A DNA stretch of 64,000 bases, taken from the NCBI RefSeq assembly GCF_033842475.1, contig NZ_JAWXYB010000018.1, positions 1,471,501-1,535,500 on the forward strand. Direction: 5' to 3'. The notes under the pieces were generated by a model that saw only the letters and a list, made by a program, of their open reading frames with translations, was not told the DNA's origin and ran no database searches. The translations under genes and the position numbers were made by a program. The stretch's first letter is position 1, and every line of letters starts with the position of its first letter. Positions 28,718 through 37,365 of this stretch are shown here, in pieces. The stretch is from Acidiphilium acidophilum. GTDB taxonomy: Bacteria; Pseudomonadota; Alphaproteobacteria; Acetobacterales; Acetobacteraceae.

Positions 28718-30076
28718 TCAGGACTTGGTCGGGATACCGAACAGCGTCGGCAGATCGACATAGAGCTGAATGCCGAAGACGGCGGCATTCGGCAGGTTAT
28801 GGGTCGAGTAGGTCGAGAAGCCCTGCCCGTCCGGATTGATGATGTACTGGAAGTTCGGCATGATGTTCAGCCATTTATTAGCCTGCCAGGAATAGTGCAG
28901 TTCGGTCATGATCAGGTTGTGATCGGGATATCCTGCACCGCCCTCCGTCAGACGGGTCTGGTAGAGCGAGTTGAGGTAGCGGTTATTGTAGTGGATACCG
29001 CTGACCGCGAGGCCGATATTGTCATTCGGGCGGCTCGCGAACGGACCTTCCCAGATCATGCCGGCTTCGGCCTGCAGGTTCGAGACCTGCTTGCCGCCGG
29101 CGGTGCCCAGCATGGCTTCGCCGAACACATAAACGCCGCGCGGCGAGTTCGGGCTGGTCTGGTAGACCATTTGCTGACCCTGAACATAGACGGCGGATTC
29201 GTTGTTGTAGGTGCCCGGACCATAATAAGGTGCCGTGTAGCTGGCCCGGTCGAAGATGGCGCCGATGTCGTAACGGTTATTCGCGATCGCGCCGGGGGTT
29301 TTCCACTTGTAGCCGAGTTCGACCGGCAGCAGATAGCCGTTCGAACCTTCGGTTCCCCAGTAGAAGCCGTGATGGGCATCGGGGTTTTCATTGTTGGTCG
29401 ACTGATAGGCGCCGACCTTCAAGTACAGGTTCGGAGTCGGCGTGATCAGCAGGCGGCCACCCCACACCGCGACGGCGTAGAAATTCGTCGTCGTGATCTT
29501 GCCCATGTCCGGCGGATTGCCGCAGATCGCGTTGGACTGGAAATCGCAATAGAACGAGGACACGTCGAAACTATCCGGCATGTCGGTACGGCCGGCCTCG
29601 ATATCCACCATGTTGTCGAACAGCTTCTGTTCGTAGGTGAAGATGGTGAGCTGCGCGGTCTGCCCGCCACCATAGATCTGCTGGACTGACACGCTGTTAT
29701 TGATCGTCTGGGCCGCTAGATTGTTGCCGTGACGCTGGGTGAACAGCACGTGGAACGAGCCGCCCTTGATGCCGGCGAGTTTTTCCATGTCGAACGTCGC
29801 GCCGAAATTCAGCTCGCCCGCATAATCGGTGCCCTGGCGCTGGCCGCCGCTGACCGACCCTGCAAATTCGCCGAGATAACGCGAGTTCAGGTAGATGCCG
29901 TCATTGTAGAGGGTCTGCCCGAGCTGCTGGATCGGCGAGGGGGTCAGATTGACTTCCGGTGCCGCCTGTTGCGCATAGGCCGTGGTGCCGACACCGAGCA
30001 CGGTGCCGAACAGCGTGGCGGCGGCGAGGGTCGCCGCAAGCCGACGCCGTGGCTTGACTGGTTGGTTATTGTACAA
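28718..30076 (-). CDS. OprB-family carbohydrate-selective porin
   Basis: Outer-membrane porin for sugar uptake, about 452 residues. A signal peptide (Arg-Arg-Arg-Leu-Ala-Ala-Thr-Leu then Ala-Tyr-Ala-Gln-Gln) leads into OprB-type strands with many aromatic residues: GRTDMPDSFD, Phe-Tyr-Cys-Asp-Phe-Gln-Ser-Asn-Ala-Ile-Cys-Gly-Asn-Pro-Pro near the middle, and a C-terminal strand typical of barrels. Start: ATG 30088 has no ribosome site before it, but GGAGG directly after that ATG lies about 5 bases from an in-frame TTG at 30076, which I prefer. Divergent from a ROK regulator, suggesting sugar control. A strong terminator follows. Confidence 0.9.
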   Translation of the reverse strand: MYNNQPVKPRRRLAATLAAATLFGTVLGVGTTAYAQQAAPEVNLTPSPIQQLGQTLYNDGIYLNSRYLGEFAGSVSGGQRQGTDYAGELNFGATFDMEKLAGIKGGSFHVLFTQRHGNNLAAQTINNSVSVQQIYGGGQTAQLTIFTYEQKLFDNMVDIEAGRTDMPDSFDVSSFYCDFQSNAICGNPPDMGKITTTNFYAVAVWGGRLLITPTPNLYLKVGAYQSTNNENPDAHHGFYWGTEGSNGYLLPVELGYKWKTPGAIANNRYDIGAIFDRASYTAPYYGPGTYNNESAVYVQGQQMVYQTSPNSPRGVYVFGEAMLGTAGGKQVSNLQAEAGMIWEGPFASRPNDNIGLAVSGIHYNNRYLNSLYQTRLTEGGAGYPDHNLIMTELHYSWQANKWLNIMPNFQYIINPDGQGFSTYSTHNLPNAAVFGIQLYVDLPTLFGIPTKS

Positions 30077-30092
30077 AAGGACCTCCATGTTG

Positions 30093-30104
30093 CTTGACGT
30101 CAAG
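30093..30104. promoter_or_regulatory. 12-bp palindrome upstream of the porin start
   Basis: CTTGACGTCAAG is a perfect dyad 17-28 bp ahead of the preferred TTG start of the porin. It is symmetrical, short and placed where a repressor or the leader RNA could act. Candidate operator for the divergent ROK regulator; no second copy was seen in the spacer, so this is tentative. Confidence 0.4.
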
Positions 30105-30467
30105 TTGTGGCGAGCCCTGCATAGACGCCGTGCGAGCGCCCCGGTGCCGCGCCCTCGGCGCCGGACAGGATCGATCAGCGGCCGCCGGAAGATGACGGCC
30201 GAGGTGATGGGAATGAGCATCGGTTGCCGGCACGAACGGCGAGACCGCAGGATAGGCCTGAATGCTTGCCGCAGCGGTGATCGATCGTGCCAATGTTTCA
30301 TCCCCCTCCAAACCCACGTTTCGCGCCGCGATACCGCGCTTGCGTGAATTATTTTTACTCTTTAAGAAACCCTTAGTGAGGTGCGCAAACGGTGTCAACA
30401 CGAAAACGAAACCGCCGCGATCAGGGAAAATGGCCATGAAAGCAACTGCTAACAACGGGCATCGCGG
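30105..30467. other. Divergent promoter spacer between porin and ROK regulator
   Basis: About 360 bp with no gene I can support. It holds an AT-rich island at 30341-30378 (GAATTATTTTTACTCTTTAAG) that stands out from the GC-rich surroundings and is the likeliest promoter region. The reading frames through it are short and lack coding character. Confidence 0.5.
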
Positions 30468-31670
30468 ATGACCCGGACACGCGTCAACTCCGCGCTGATC
30501 CGGCGGATAAACACCGGGCGGCTGTTTCATATCATCCGCCAGACGCCCGGCATTTCCCAGCAGCTTCTCTCGCGCGCATCGGGCATCGACCCCGCCACGA
30601 TCTCGATCATCATCACCAATCTCGAAGCGGCCAGCATCGTGCGGCGCGAGACGGATGCGCCGACCGGACGGGCAGGACGCCCGACGATTGCCTTGAGCAT
30701 CGATGCCCGCGCCGGCTACCTCGCCGGAATCGGGATCGAGCCCGATACGATCCGGATTGTGCTCGCGACCATCGATGGCGCCCAATGCGCCGATGTGAGT
30801 GTTCCGGGCAGTGATGACCCGGTTCGCGCCGCGCGCGCGGTGCGCGAGGGTATTGCGGCGGCGTTGCGCAGCGTCAAAGCGAAACGCGATGCGCTGCTCG
30901 GCGTCGGCGTGGCCCTGCCGGGGCTGGTGTCGCTCGAGGGCAGCGTGGTCTTCGCACCGAATCTCGGATGGCGCGATCTCGATTTCGCCGCCGACCTCGC
31001 GCGTTTGCTCGCCTGCCCCATCCGCCTGGAAAACGACGTGAAAGCCGCGGCGATCGCCGAGCATCTGTTCGGCGCCAGTCGGGATATCACCGACTTCGTC
31101 TACATCATGGGGCGGTCCGGCATCGGCGGCGGGTTGTACATGATGGGCGAGCTTTATCGCGGGCCGCATGGGCTTGCCGGCGAAATCGGCCATATGAAGC
31201 TGGTGCCCGAGGGGCGAAGCTGCAGTTGCGGCGCGCGGGGCTGTTTCGAGGCCTATGTCTCGGAGCGCGCGATCCGCGCCGAACTCGCTGCACGTGGCCA
31301 CAAGGTCGGGGGTGTGGCGGAGATTCTGCGTGACCATGAAGCGGGACACGAGGTTGTCCGCGCGGTGCTCGATGAGGCGGGAACCTATCTGGGACTCGCT
31401 TTGGCCAATCTGATCAATATCGTCAGCCCGCGTCGGATCGTGCTCGGCGGCAGCCTGGCCCGGCTTGCACCCGCGCTGCTCGATGCGGCGCATCGGGCGC
31501 TGGAGCGGAATGCCCTGGCCGCGATCATGCGCGATGTCGAACTTGTGGTGTCCGCGATGGGGGACGATGCGGCGCCGATGGGCGGCATCGCCCTCGCGTT
31601 GCAGCAGTTTCTCGATGATCCGCCGATCCGCCTCGGGCGCGGCCGGGAAGGACGGGCGCAGACAAGCTGA
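30468..31670 (+). CDS. ROK-family transcriptional regulator
   Basis: A 400-residue repressor-type protein of the NagC/XylR class. The N-terminal winged helix (Gly-Arg-Leu-Phe-His-Ile-Ile-Arg-Gln, then ASGIDPATISIIITNLEAA near residue 40) is followed by the ROK sugar-binding domain from about 80: Gly-Val-Ala-Leu-Pro-Gly, LENDVKAAAIAEHLFG near 186, GLAGEIGHMKL near 238 with His, and the zinc site Cys-Ser-Cys-Gly-Ala-Arg-Gly-Cys near 252. All four zinc ligands are present, so the sensor fold should be intact. The gene is divergent from the OprB porin, the probable target. ATG 30468; no strong ribosome site. Confidence 0.93.
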   Translation: MTRTRVNSALIRRINTGRLFHIIRQTPGISQQLLSRASGIDPATISIIITNLEAASIVRRETDAPTGRAGRPTIALSIDARAGYLAGIGIEPDTIRIVLATIDGAQCADVSVPGSDDPVRAARAVREGIAAALRSVKAKRDALLGVGVALPGLVSLEGSVVFAPNLGWRDLDFAADLARLLACPIRLENDVKAAAIAEHLFGASRDITDFVYIMGRSGIGGGLYMMGELYRGPHGLAGEIGHMKLVPEGRSCSCGARGCFEAYVSERAIRAELAARGHKVGGVAEILRDHEAGHEVVRAVLDEAGTYLGLALANLINIVSPRRIVLGGSLARLAPALLDAAHRALERNALAAIMRDVELVVSAMGDDAAPMGGIALALQQFLDDPPIRLGRGREGRAQTS

Positions 31671-32069
31671 ACCAGACTCCCACATTTGCGACGATGAGAT
31701 CCGGACGCGCGGATCTTCGGCCATGCTTATCCTCCACCCGGAACGCCAGACGTGAACGCCGGACGTGACAGCCAGTCGGGGCGAACCGCCACGACTGTCT
31801 TTTGTAGTTTCGTGACAATTGCGCGTCGGGCTGGCATCCGGTCAAGCCGATTTCATGGAACCGGATGATTGCCCCGATTTATCGGTGCATGTGTTGCAAA
31901 ATTACCTATACAGATGAAAAGGTCATGGCATCTGGCTGATTTTACCGGACTTATCGAAAACCGCTGACCAGATCATCGGAGTTATCGATCGGCCGCGACC
32001 GCCTGATGGGTCGTTGCGGTTTGCAGGCGGGTCGCGGGTTTCGGGAATTCGGAATTACGCAAATCAGGG
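31671..32069. other. Convergent spacer without a recognisable gene
   Basis: A 399-bp gap between the ROK stop and the hpnE stop. It contains a 13-bp direct repeat (GAACGCCRGACGT at 31741 and 31754) and an inverted repeat CATCCGGT (31835-31842) with ACCGGATG (31860-31867) around 17 bases. From about 31880 the composition turns AT-richer (AAAATTACCTATACAGATG). No RNA gene or ORF is convincing. Confidence 0.5.
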
Positions 32070-33302
32070 TCAGATCAAGCTGGCGGCGGTTTCCCCGGAC
32101 CGGATCGCGCCTTCGATGGTGGAAGGCAGCGTCGTGGCGGTATAGTCGCCGGCGAGAAACAGGTTGTTCAGGCGCGTCCGCGGACCGGGGCGGCGAGCGA
32201 GCTGCGCCGGTGTCGCCGCGAACGTCGCGCGCTTCTCCCGAACCACCCGATAGGGCGGCATGGTGCGCGGCAGGCCGAAGCCGCGCCGCAGGTCGGCCCA
32301 GACTTCGGCGGCCAGCGTATCGGTGTCGGTGTCGAGACGATCATTGGCGGCGCTGATGGTGACGGAAACCACTTCGGTCTTCTCGAAGACCCATTCTGCG
32401 ACCCCGCCGATCAGGCCGTAGAAGCCGGCTGGTCCGGAATCGATTCCGGCGCGGAAATGCAGGTTCAGGATCGATTCGAACTGGTCCGGAACCACGAGGC
32501 CGGTGATCAGATCGGCGGCGACCCAGGGCGGAGTTGCGAGCACGACCCGGTCGTTCGGGGCGACGATCTCGTCGATCTGCGGTCCGACCAGGCCGGTCAC
32601 CCGATCGTCGGAGATGGTGAGCCCGGCGATACGCGCTCCGAAGCGGAGTTCGACCCGATGATCCCGCAGGAACGCGAGTGCAGGATCGACGAAACTTTCC
32701 GACAGGCCGATCGCGGGGTAACGCGGCATCGATGCCGCACCACCCCGGACGATGCTTTCGGCAACCACTGCCGCGAGCGGAGCCGCGGCAGCGACGGCGG
32801 GTTTGGTGTTCAAAGCCGCGATCGCGAGAGGTTCCAGCAGACGTTCATAGAGATGGCCCAGATCGCCGAGCAGGTCCGCGACGAGATCGTCCGGTCCGAC
32901 CTTCTGCAACCGGCGCAAAGCGAGGTAGTCGCGCGCGCGGGTATCGGGCACCCGCCGGTTCCGGCGCAGCACCCACCATGGCAGCGTCCCCTGGTTCAAG
33001 CGAAGGGCCCAGTAGGCGCCCGATACCAGATCGATGAAGGGAAATACCGCCTGCGGCGGGCCGGTCATGGTATCGGCCGCGCCGATCCGGTCGAGATACG
33101 CTTTGGTCGAGAGGTTGCCGGACAGCAGCAGGTGATTGCCGTTGTCGATCCGGCAGCCGAGTTGAAGGTCGTCGTAGGAGCGGCAACGGCCACCCCCCCA
33201 TTTCGCCGCCTCGTAGAGCACCACGCTCGCCCCCCTTGCCGCGAGCGATGTCGCGGCGGACAGTCCGGCGAGACCCGCACCGATCACGTGAATGCGGCTC
33301 AT
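32070..33302 (-). CDS. hpnE: Hydroxysqualene dehydroxylase HpnE
   Basis: FAD-dependent last step of the three-enzyme bacterial route to squalene, reducing hydroxysqualene. 410 residues. The dinucleotide-binding start IHVIGAGLAGLSAATSLAARG (Gly-x-Gly-x-x-Gly near residue 9) is followed by GGRCRSY and IDNGNHLLL near 54. The C-terminal FAD motif is LFLAGDYTATTLPSTIEGAI near 380-400. ATG 33302 overlaps the hpnD stop as ATGA; the longer frame to 33776 is not part of it. Last gene of hpnA-B-C-D-E; squalene-hopene cyclase does not follow. Confidence 0.95.
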   Translation of the reverse strand: MSRIHVIGAGLAGLSAATSLAARGASVVLYEAAKWGGGRCRSYDDLQLGCRIDNGNHLLLSGNLSTKAYLDRIGAADTMTGPPQAVFPFIDLVSGAYWALRLNQGTLPWWVLRRNRRVPDTRARDYLALRRLQKVGPDDLVADLLGDLGHLYERLLEPLAIAALNTKPAVAAAAPLAAVVAESIVRGGAASMPRYPAIGLSESFVDPALAFLRDHRVELRFGARIAGLTISDDRVTGLVGPQIDEIVAPNDRVVLATPPWVAADLITGLVVPDQFESILNLHFRAGIDSGPAGFYGLIGGVAEWVFEKTEVVSVTISAANDRLDTDTDTLAAEVWADLRRGFGLPRTMPPYRVVREKRATFAATPAQLARRPGPRTRLNNLFLAGDYTATTLPSTIEGAIRSGETAASLI

Positions 33303-34156
33303 GCGCGGCGATCGGTAAACATCAGCAACTGGGCGGCCAGCAGCGCCTTGCGCCAGGCCGGCAGGCGCGGGCGGCGGGTGGGATCGCGGAAGCCGCGCCG
33401 CCGCATTCCCTCCAGCAAAGGCCGATAGGCCGCGCCCATCATCCGCGCCGGGCGCACGGCACCGGGAGCGCAACGCGCCATGGCGGCTTCCGCCTCGGCG
33501 TAATGCCCGGATGCTTCCGTGCCGATCCGGCCCATCGCGTGCGGTAATCCCGGGCTCGCCACGATCAGGGCGGGATCGAGCGGAACCGCCGCCGCGACGA
33601 GCGCCTCGCGCGGCAGGTAGATGCGCCCGCGCGCGGCATCCTCGCCGACATCGCGCAGGATATTGGTCAATTGCAGCGCGCGGCCGAGATGATAGGCGAC
33701 CAGATCGCCATCGGGCGAGACTTCGCCGAACACCCGGATCGCGAGACGCCCCACGGCGGACGCCACCCGGTCGCAATACAGGTCGAGAAACGCGGCATCC
33801 GGTGCGATGATCGGCGCGCCGGCATCCATCGCCATGCCGTCGATCACCGCGTGGAAATCCGCCTGACGCAGGGCATAGCGCAGGGAGGCATCGCGCAGGA
33901 CGCGGGTGACGGGATCGTCGCCGCCTTCGGACAGGCGGTCGATCCGCTGCCGCCAGATGTCGAGCCCGGCCCGTTTGGTTTCGAGCGGCGCTTCCTCATC
34001 GGCGATGTCGTCGACGGCGCGGCAGAACGCATAGATACCGTACATCGCGGTGCGGCGGCGCGCGGGCAGCACGGTCATGCCCCGGTAGAACGAGGTTCCC
34101 GCCGCACGGGTCACCGCCGCGACGAAGGCTGCATCGTCATCCATCCGGTCGGTCAT
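33299..34156 (-). CDS. hpnD: Presqualene diphosphate synthase HpnD
   Basis: Trans-isoprenyl synthase joining two farnesyl diphosphates into presqualene diphosphate. 285 residues. First Asp-rich motif in FCRAVDDIADEEAP near residue 44-57 and second in QLTNILRDVGEDAARGRIYLP near 163-183 bind magnesium and diphosphate; FYRGMTVLPARRR near 23 is the family N-terminal block. Start and stop overlap both neighbours (ATGA with hpnC, ATGA with hpnE), so it is tightly coupled in the hopanoid operon. Confidence 0.96.
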   Translation of the reverse strand: MTDRMDDDAAFVAAVTRAAGTSFYRGMTVLPARRRTAMYGIYAFCRAVDDIADEEAPLETKRAGLDIWRQRIDRLSEGGDDPVTRVLRDASLRYALRQADFHAVIDGMAMDAGAPIIAPDAAFLDLYCDRVASAVGRLAIRVFGEVSPDGDLVAYHLGRALQLTNILRDVGEDAARGRIYLPREALVAAAVPLDPALIVASPGLPHAMGRIGTEASGHYAEAEAAMARCAPGAVRPARMMGAAYRPLLEGMRRRGFRDPTRRPRLPAWRKALLAAQLLMFTDRRA

Positions 34157-34995
34157 GCCAGGATGCGCGGCAGGCTGACGGCGATCGCGCCGATCGCATC
34201 GGCCGGGCGCAGTTTGACCCGCCCGGCGACCGGGTCCTGCCGGGACAAATGCCGGTGCAGGCGCTGGGCCAGCCCGGCGATGATCGCGGTTTCGATCCGC
34301 AGGCCGCGGCTGCGGACCTGACCGGGAAGCCCCGCTGCGGTCCGGTTGAGCGCTGCGGTCGCGTCGAGCATAAGGTCGAACACACGGCGCAGCCCTTGCG
34401 AGGCGGCGGGGGCGTCAACCGCTTCGGCGGTCAGTCCCTCTGCCGCCAGCCAGTCACCCGGCAGATAGGACCGATCGAGCTCCGCAAGATCGCGTTTGCA
34501 ATCCTGGATGTGATTGAGCACCTGCAGGCTGGCGCACAGCGCATCCGACGCGGGCCAGCTCGCCGTGCTCTCACCGTGCAGCGCCAGCACGTAGCGCCCG
34601 ACCGGCGCAGCGGAATAGCGGCAGTAATCCATGAGGTCCGCCCAGTCGGCGTAACGATGCCTGACCGCATCCTGGCGGAACGCCACGAGCAACTCCCGCG
34701 CATGCACCGGATCGACCCCGGTTTCGGCGAGGCTCGCGCGCAGCCCGGCGGCGGACGCCGATCCGGTCGGGGCGGCCCCGGTGAGGACGGCTTCCATCAC
34801 GTCGAGCCGGGCGATCTTGTCGGCGGCGGTGAGGCGGGGATGATCGGCGATGTCGTCGGCGTTGCGGGCAAAACGGTAATAGGCATGAACGTGGCGGCGG
34901 AGGTCGCGCCGGATCAGGATCGAGGCGACCGGAAAATTCTCGTCGTCCTTGCCCTTGCCGGAGGCGAGTTCGACATCGTCGATGAGAGCGCTCAC
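34153..34995 (-). CDS. hpnC: Hydroxysqualene synthase HpnC
   Basis: Converts presqualene diphosphate to hydroxysqualene. 280 residues from a GTG that overlaps the hpnB stop as GTGA; a frame extending to 35115 reads hpnB in another phase. Seen are Glu-Asn-Phe-Pro-Val-Ala-Ser near residue 20, FARNADDIADHPRLTAADK near 43-60, a QDAVRHRYADWADLMDYCRYSA block near 110-130 and LQVLNHIQDCKRDLAELDRSYLP near 160-183. The last corresponds to the second metal-binding helix. Distinguished from HpnD by these motifs and gene order. Confidence 0.95.
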   Translation of the reverse strand: MSALIDDVELASGKGKDDENFPVASILIRRDLRRHVHAYYRFARNADDIADHPRLTAADKIARLDVMEAVLTGAAPTGSASAAGLRASLAETGVDPVHARELLVAFRQDAVRHRYADWADLMDYCRYSAAPVGRYVLALHGESTASWPASDALCASLQVLNHIQDCKRDLAELDRSYLPGDWLAAEGLTAEAVDAPAASQGLRRVFDLMLDATAALNRTAAGLPGQVRSRGLRIETAIIAGLAQRLHRHLSRQDPVAGRVKLRPADAIGAIAVSLPRILA

Positions 34996-36116
34996 GATCC
35001 GGCTCCATAGTCGCGGTTCTTCCACGAGGCGCCGCTGCCGGTGGCATGCCGCCACGCGGAGGCGATGGTCGCCTCCATATAGGCGAGCGCTATCAAAGGC
35101 AGCGCGAGGCCCCAATACCAGGCCAGATGATAGCGCCGCAGGGTCGGCTGGAATGTCAGCACCGCGATGGCATAGGCCATCAATCCGAACAGCCTCTCGG
35201 CACCGCCGCCGAAGATGATGGCGATCGGCGGCACCAGCCAGACCAGGGCCAGCCCCGCAATGGTGAGCGCAAGCAACGCGTAGGAATACCGCAGCTGGGT
35301 GAAGGCGGTTCGCGCGATCATCGCGCGGATGTCCCGATAATCCGGGTAGGGGCGGATCGACCGGGCCAGCGCCGAATGTCCGAGAAAGATCGCGCCGCCC
35401 TGCTTGACCCGCCGGGCGAGTGTCACGTCATCGATCAGCGCGCCCCTGATCGCAGCCAGGCCGCCGATCCGCTCCAGCGCTTCGCGCCGGATGAGCACCA
35501 CGCCCCCTGCCGCCGCCGCTGTTGCCGAAAGCGGGTCGTTCACGCGGGCGAAGGGGTACAGCATCTGGAAAAAATACACGAAAGCCGGGATCAGGGCGCG
35601 TTCCGCCGCACTTTCGCAGTTCAGCCGCACCATTTCGGAAACCATGTCCAGCCGCGCCCCGCGCAACGGGGTTTCCAGCCGGGCCATCAGGGTCGAAAGA
35701 TGGTTTGGATCATGGGCGATATCGGCATCGGTGAGCAGAACGACCGGCGCCTCACCAGCGTCGATCCCCTGGCCGAGTGCCCAGAGCTTGCCCGACCAGC
35801 CGGCGGGCTTGGCACGACCTTCGATGAGGACGAAACGGGGATCGCCCCGCGCGGCCTCCCGCGCGATTGCAGCGGTTCCGTCGGTGCTGCCGTCATCGAC
35901 GAGCAAGACCCGGAACGGACCGGGATAATCCTGGGCCAGCAGTGAGGTGATGACGGTGCCTATCGAGCCGGCTTCGTCGCGTGCGGGGATCACGATGTCG
36001 ACCGGTAGCCCAGAAACGGCCAGGGCAGGGGCCAGTTCCGGGCGACTTTCCCAGAACCGACCATGCAGCGCGTAGAGATAGACCCAGATCAGCAACGCAA
36101 CGATCGTGAGGATCAT
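34992..36116 (-). CDS. hpnB: Hopanoid-associated glycosyltransferase HpnB
   Basis: Family 2 glycosyltransferase-like membrane protein, 374 residues. An N-terminal membrane helix is followed by the GT-A domain: DIVIPARDEAGSIGTVI near residue 40, VLLVDDGSTDGTAAIA near 71 with the Asp pair, and LLTDADIAHDPNHL near 128. LARRVKQGG near 230 matches the acceptor-side motif. Three or four C-terminal membrane segments complete it. The exact hopanoid or sugar substrate is not established. ATG 36116 overlaps the hpnA stop as ATGA; its own stop overlaps hpnC. Confidence 0.93.
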   Translation of the reverse strand: MILTIVALLIWVYLYALHGRFWESRPELAPALAVSGLPVDIVIPARDEAGSIGTVITSLLAQDYPGPFRVLLVDDGSTDGTAAIAREAARGDPRFVLIEGRAKPAGWSGKLWALGQGIDAGEAPVVLLTDADIAHDPNHLSTLMARLETPLRGARLDMVSEMVRLNCESAAERALIPAFVYFFQMLYPFARVNDPLSATAAAAGGVVLIRREALERIGGLAAIRGALIDDVTLARRVKQGGAIFLGHSALARSIRPYPDYRDIRAMIARTAFTQLRYSYALLALTIAGLALVWLVPPIAIIFGGGAERLFGLMAYAIAVLTFQPTLRRYHLAWYWGLALPLIALAYMEATIASAWRHATGSGASWKNRDYGAGS

Positions 36117-37165
36117 GCCGTCTCCACCACGCGCGCCGCAATGCGATCCTGCGCGATCACCCCGCGGCGCACCAGATCGTCGATGGCATCACGCACAGCC
36201 ACGGCGGCGGGGCGCGGCGCGTAGCCCAGCGCGGCGATGGCCTTTGCCGAGGAAAAAAACATCAGGCGCCGGGCCATGCGCAGCATGTCGCGGGTCATCA
36301 GCGGGTCCGTGCCGGTGCGGTTCGCCCAAAACTCCATCACGACGGCGATCGGCATCAGCGGGGCGATCGGCAGTTTGACACGGGGTGGGGATCGTCCGGC
36401 CATCGTCGCGATCATGCCCACGATATCCGACAGCATCAGGTTCTCGCCGCCGAGAATATAGCTCTCACCGGTCCTGCCCTGCAGCAGGGCGAGAATGTGC
36501 CCCTCCGCGACATCATCGACATGCACGATGTTCATTCCGGTCTCGACATAGGCCGGCATGCGCCCGCGCGCGGCATCGCGCACCATGCGACCGGTCGGTG
36601 TCGGTTTGAGATCGCCCGGCCCGATCGGTGTGGACGGGTTGACCAGCACGACGTCGAGGCCGCCAGCGGCCAGGTTTCTCACCGCGATCTCAGCGGCATA
36701 TTTGGATTGCTTGTACGTGCCGACATGATCCGCTGCGACATGCGGTGTGGTTTCATCGGCGGGCGAGCCATCCCGCGTCAGCCCCAGTGCCGCGACGCTG
36801 CTGGTATAGATCACCCGCTCGACGCCCGCTGCCCGTGCCGCCCGCAGCAGCGCGGTCGTGCCTCCGATATTGACCCGCTGCATCGCTGCCGGATCCGGCA
36901 CGAACAGCCGGTAATCGGCGGCGACATGAAATACGAACCGGCAGCCTTCGACCGCGCGCTCCAGCGAATCAGGATCGGTCAGATCGCCCACGATACGTTC
37001 GCCCGGCAGTCCCGCCAGATTGGTCGGGTCACTGGTCCGCCGGTGCATCAGGCGCAGGGGAAAGCCGCGCCGCGCCAGCGCCCGCGCGACCGCTGCGCCG
37101 ATGAAACCGGAAGCCCCGGTTACCAGGGTCGGTCGTGCGTCAGGAAGGATCGGGGCGGTCATCAT
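36113..37165 (-). CDS. hpnA: Hopanoid-associated NAD-dependent epimerase HpnA
   Basis: Short-chain (extended SDR) sugar epimerase-like protein, 350 residues. Rossmann motif TLVTGASGFIGAAVARAL near residue 13-30, Asp in GDLTDPDS near 60, the FVFHVAADYRLF block near 78, Ser/Tyr/Lys catalytic residues as YTSSVAALG and GTYKQSKYAAE near 150. The family is tied to hopanoid gene clusters; which side-chain step it performs is not settled. First gene of the operon; the 200-bp spacer to divergent hpnL would hold the promoters. Start at the first of two adjacent ATGs. Confidence 0.94.
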   Translation of the reverse strand: MMTAPILPDARPTLVTGASGFIGAAVARALARRGFPLRLMHRRTSDPTNLAGLPGERIVGDLTDPDSLERAVEGCRFVFHVAADYRLFVPDPAAMQRVNIGGTTALLRAARAAGVERVIYTSSVAALGLTRDGSPADETTPHVAADHVGTYKQSKYAAEIAVRNLAAGGLDVVLVNPSTPIGPGDLKPTPTGRMVRDAARGRMPAYVETGMNIVHVDDVAEGHILALLQGRTGESYILGGENLMLSDIVGMIATMAGRSPPRVKLPIAPLMPIAVVMEFWANRTGTDPLMTRDMLRMARRLMFFSSAKAIAALGYAPRPAAVAVRDAIDDLVRRGVIAQDRIAARVVETA

Positions 37166-37365
37166 CGGGTTCAGTCAGGATAAGGGGGAATAACGGATTG
37201 CGCCACAGCGGTGGGCCCGGCGGTGGCATACCGAGAAACTCGGGCGACTGCAAAAAAGCCCGATCGCACCGATGTGATGCGGTATCATGGAAGGTTACAT
37301 TTTGTTATGAGCGATCCGGTTCAAGGAGCTGATCTGGTGAAACTGCGTATGCGATCGTCCTCGGG

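Noticed and set aside
31741-31766. Direct repeat as an IS target-site duplication or attachment site
   Set aside because: The two 13-bp copies are adjacent with nothing between them.
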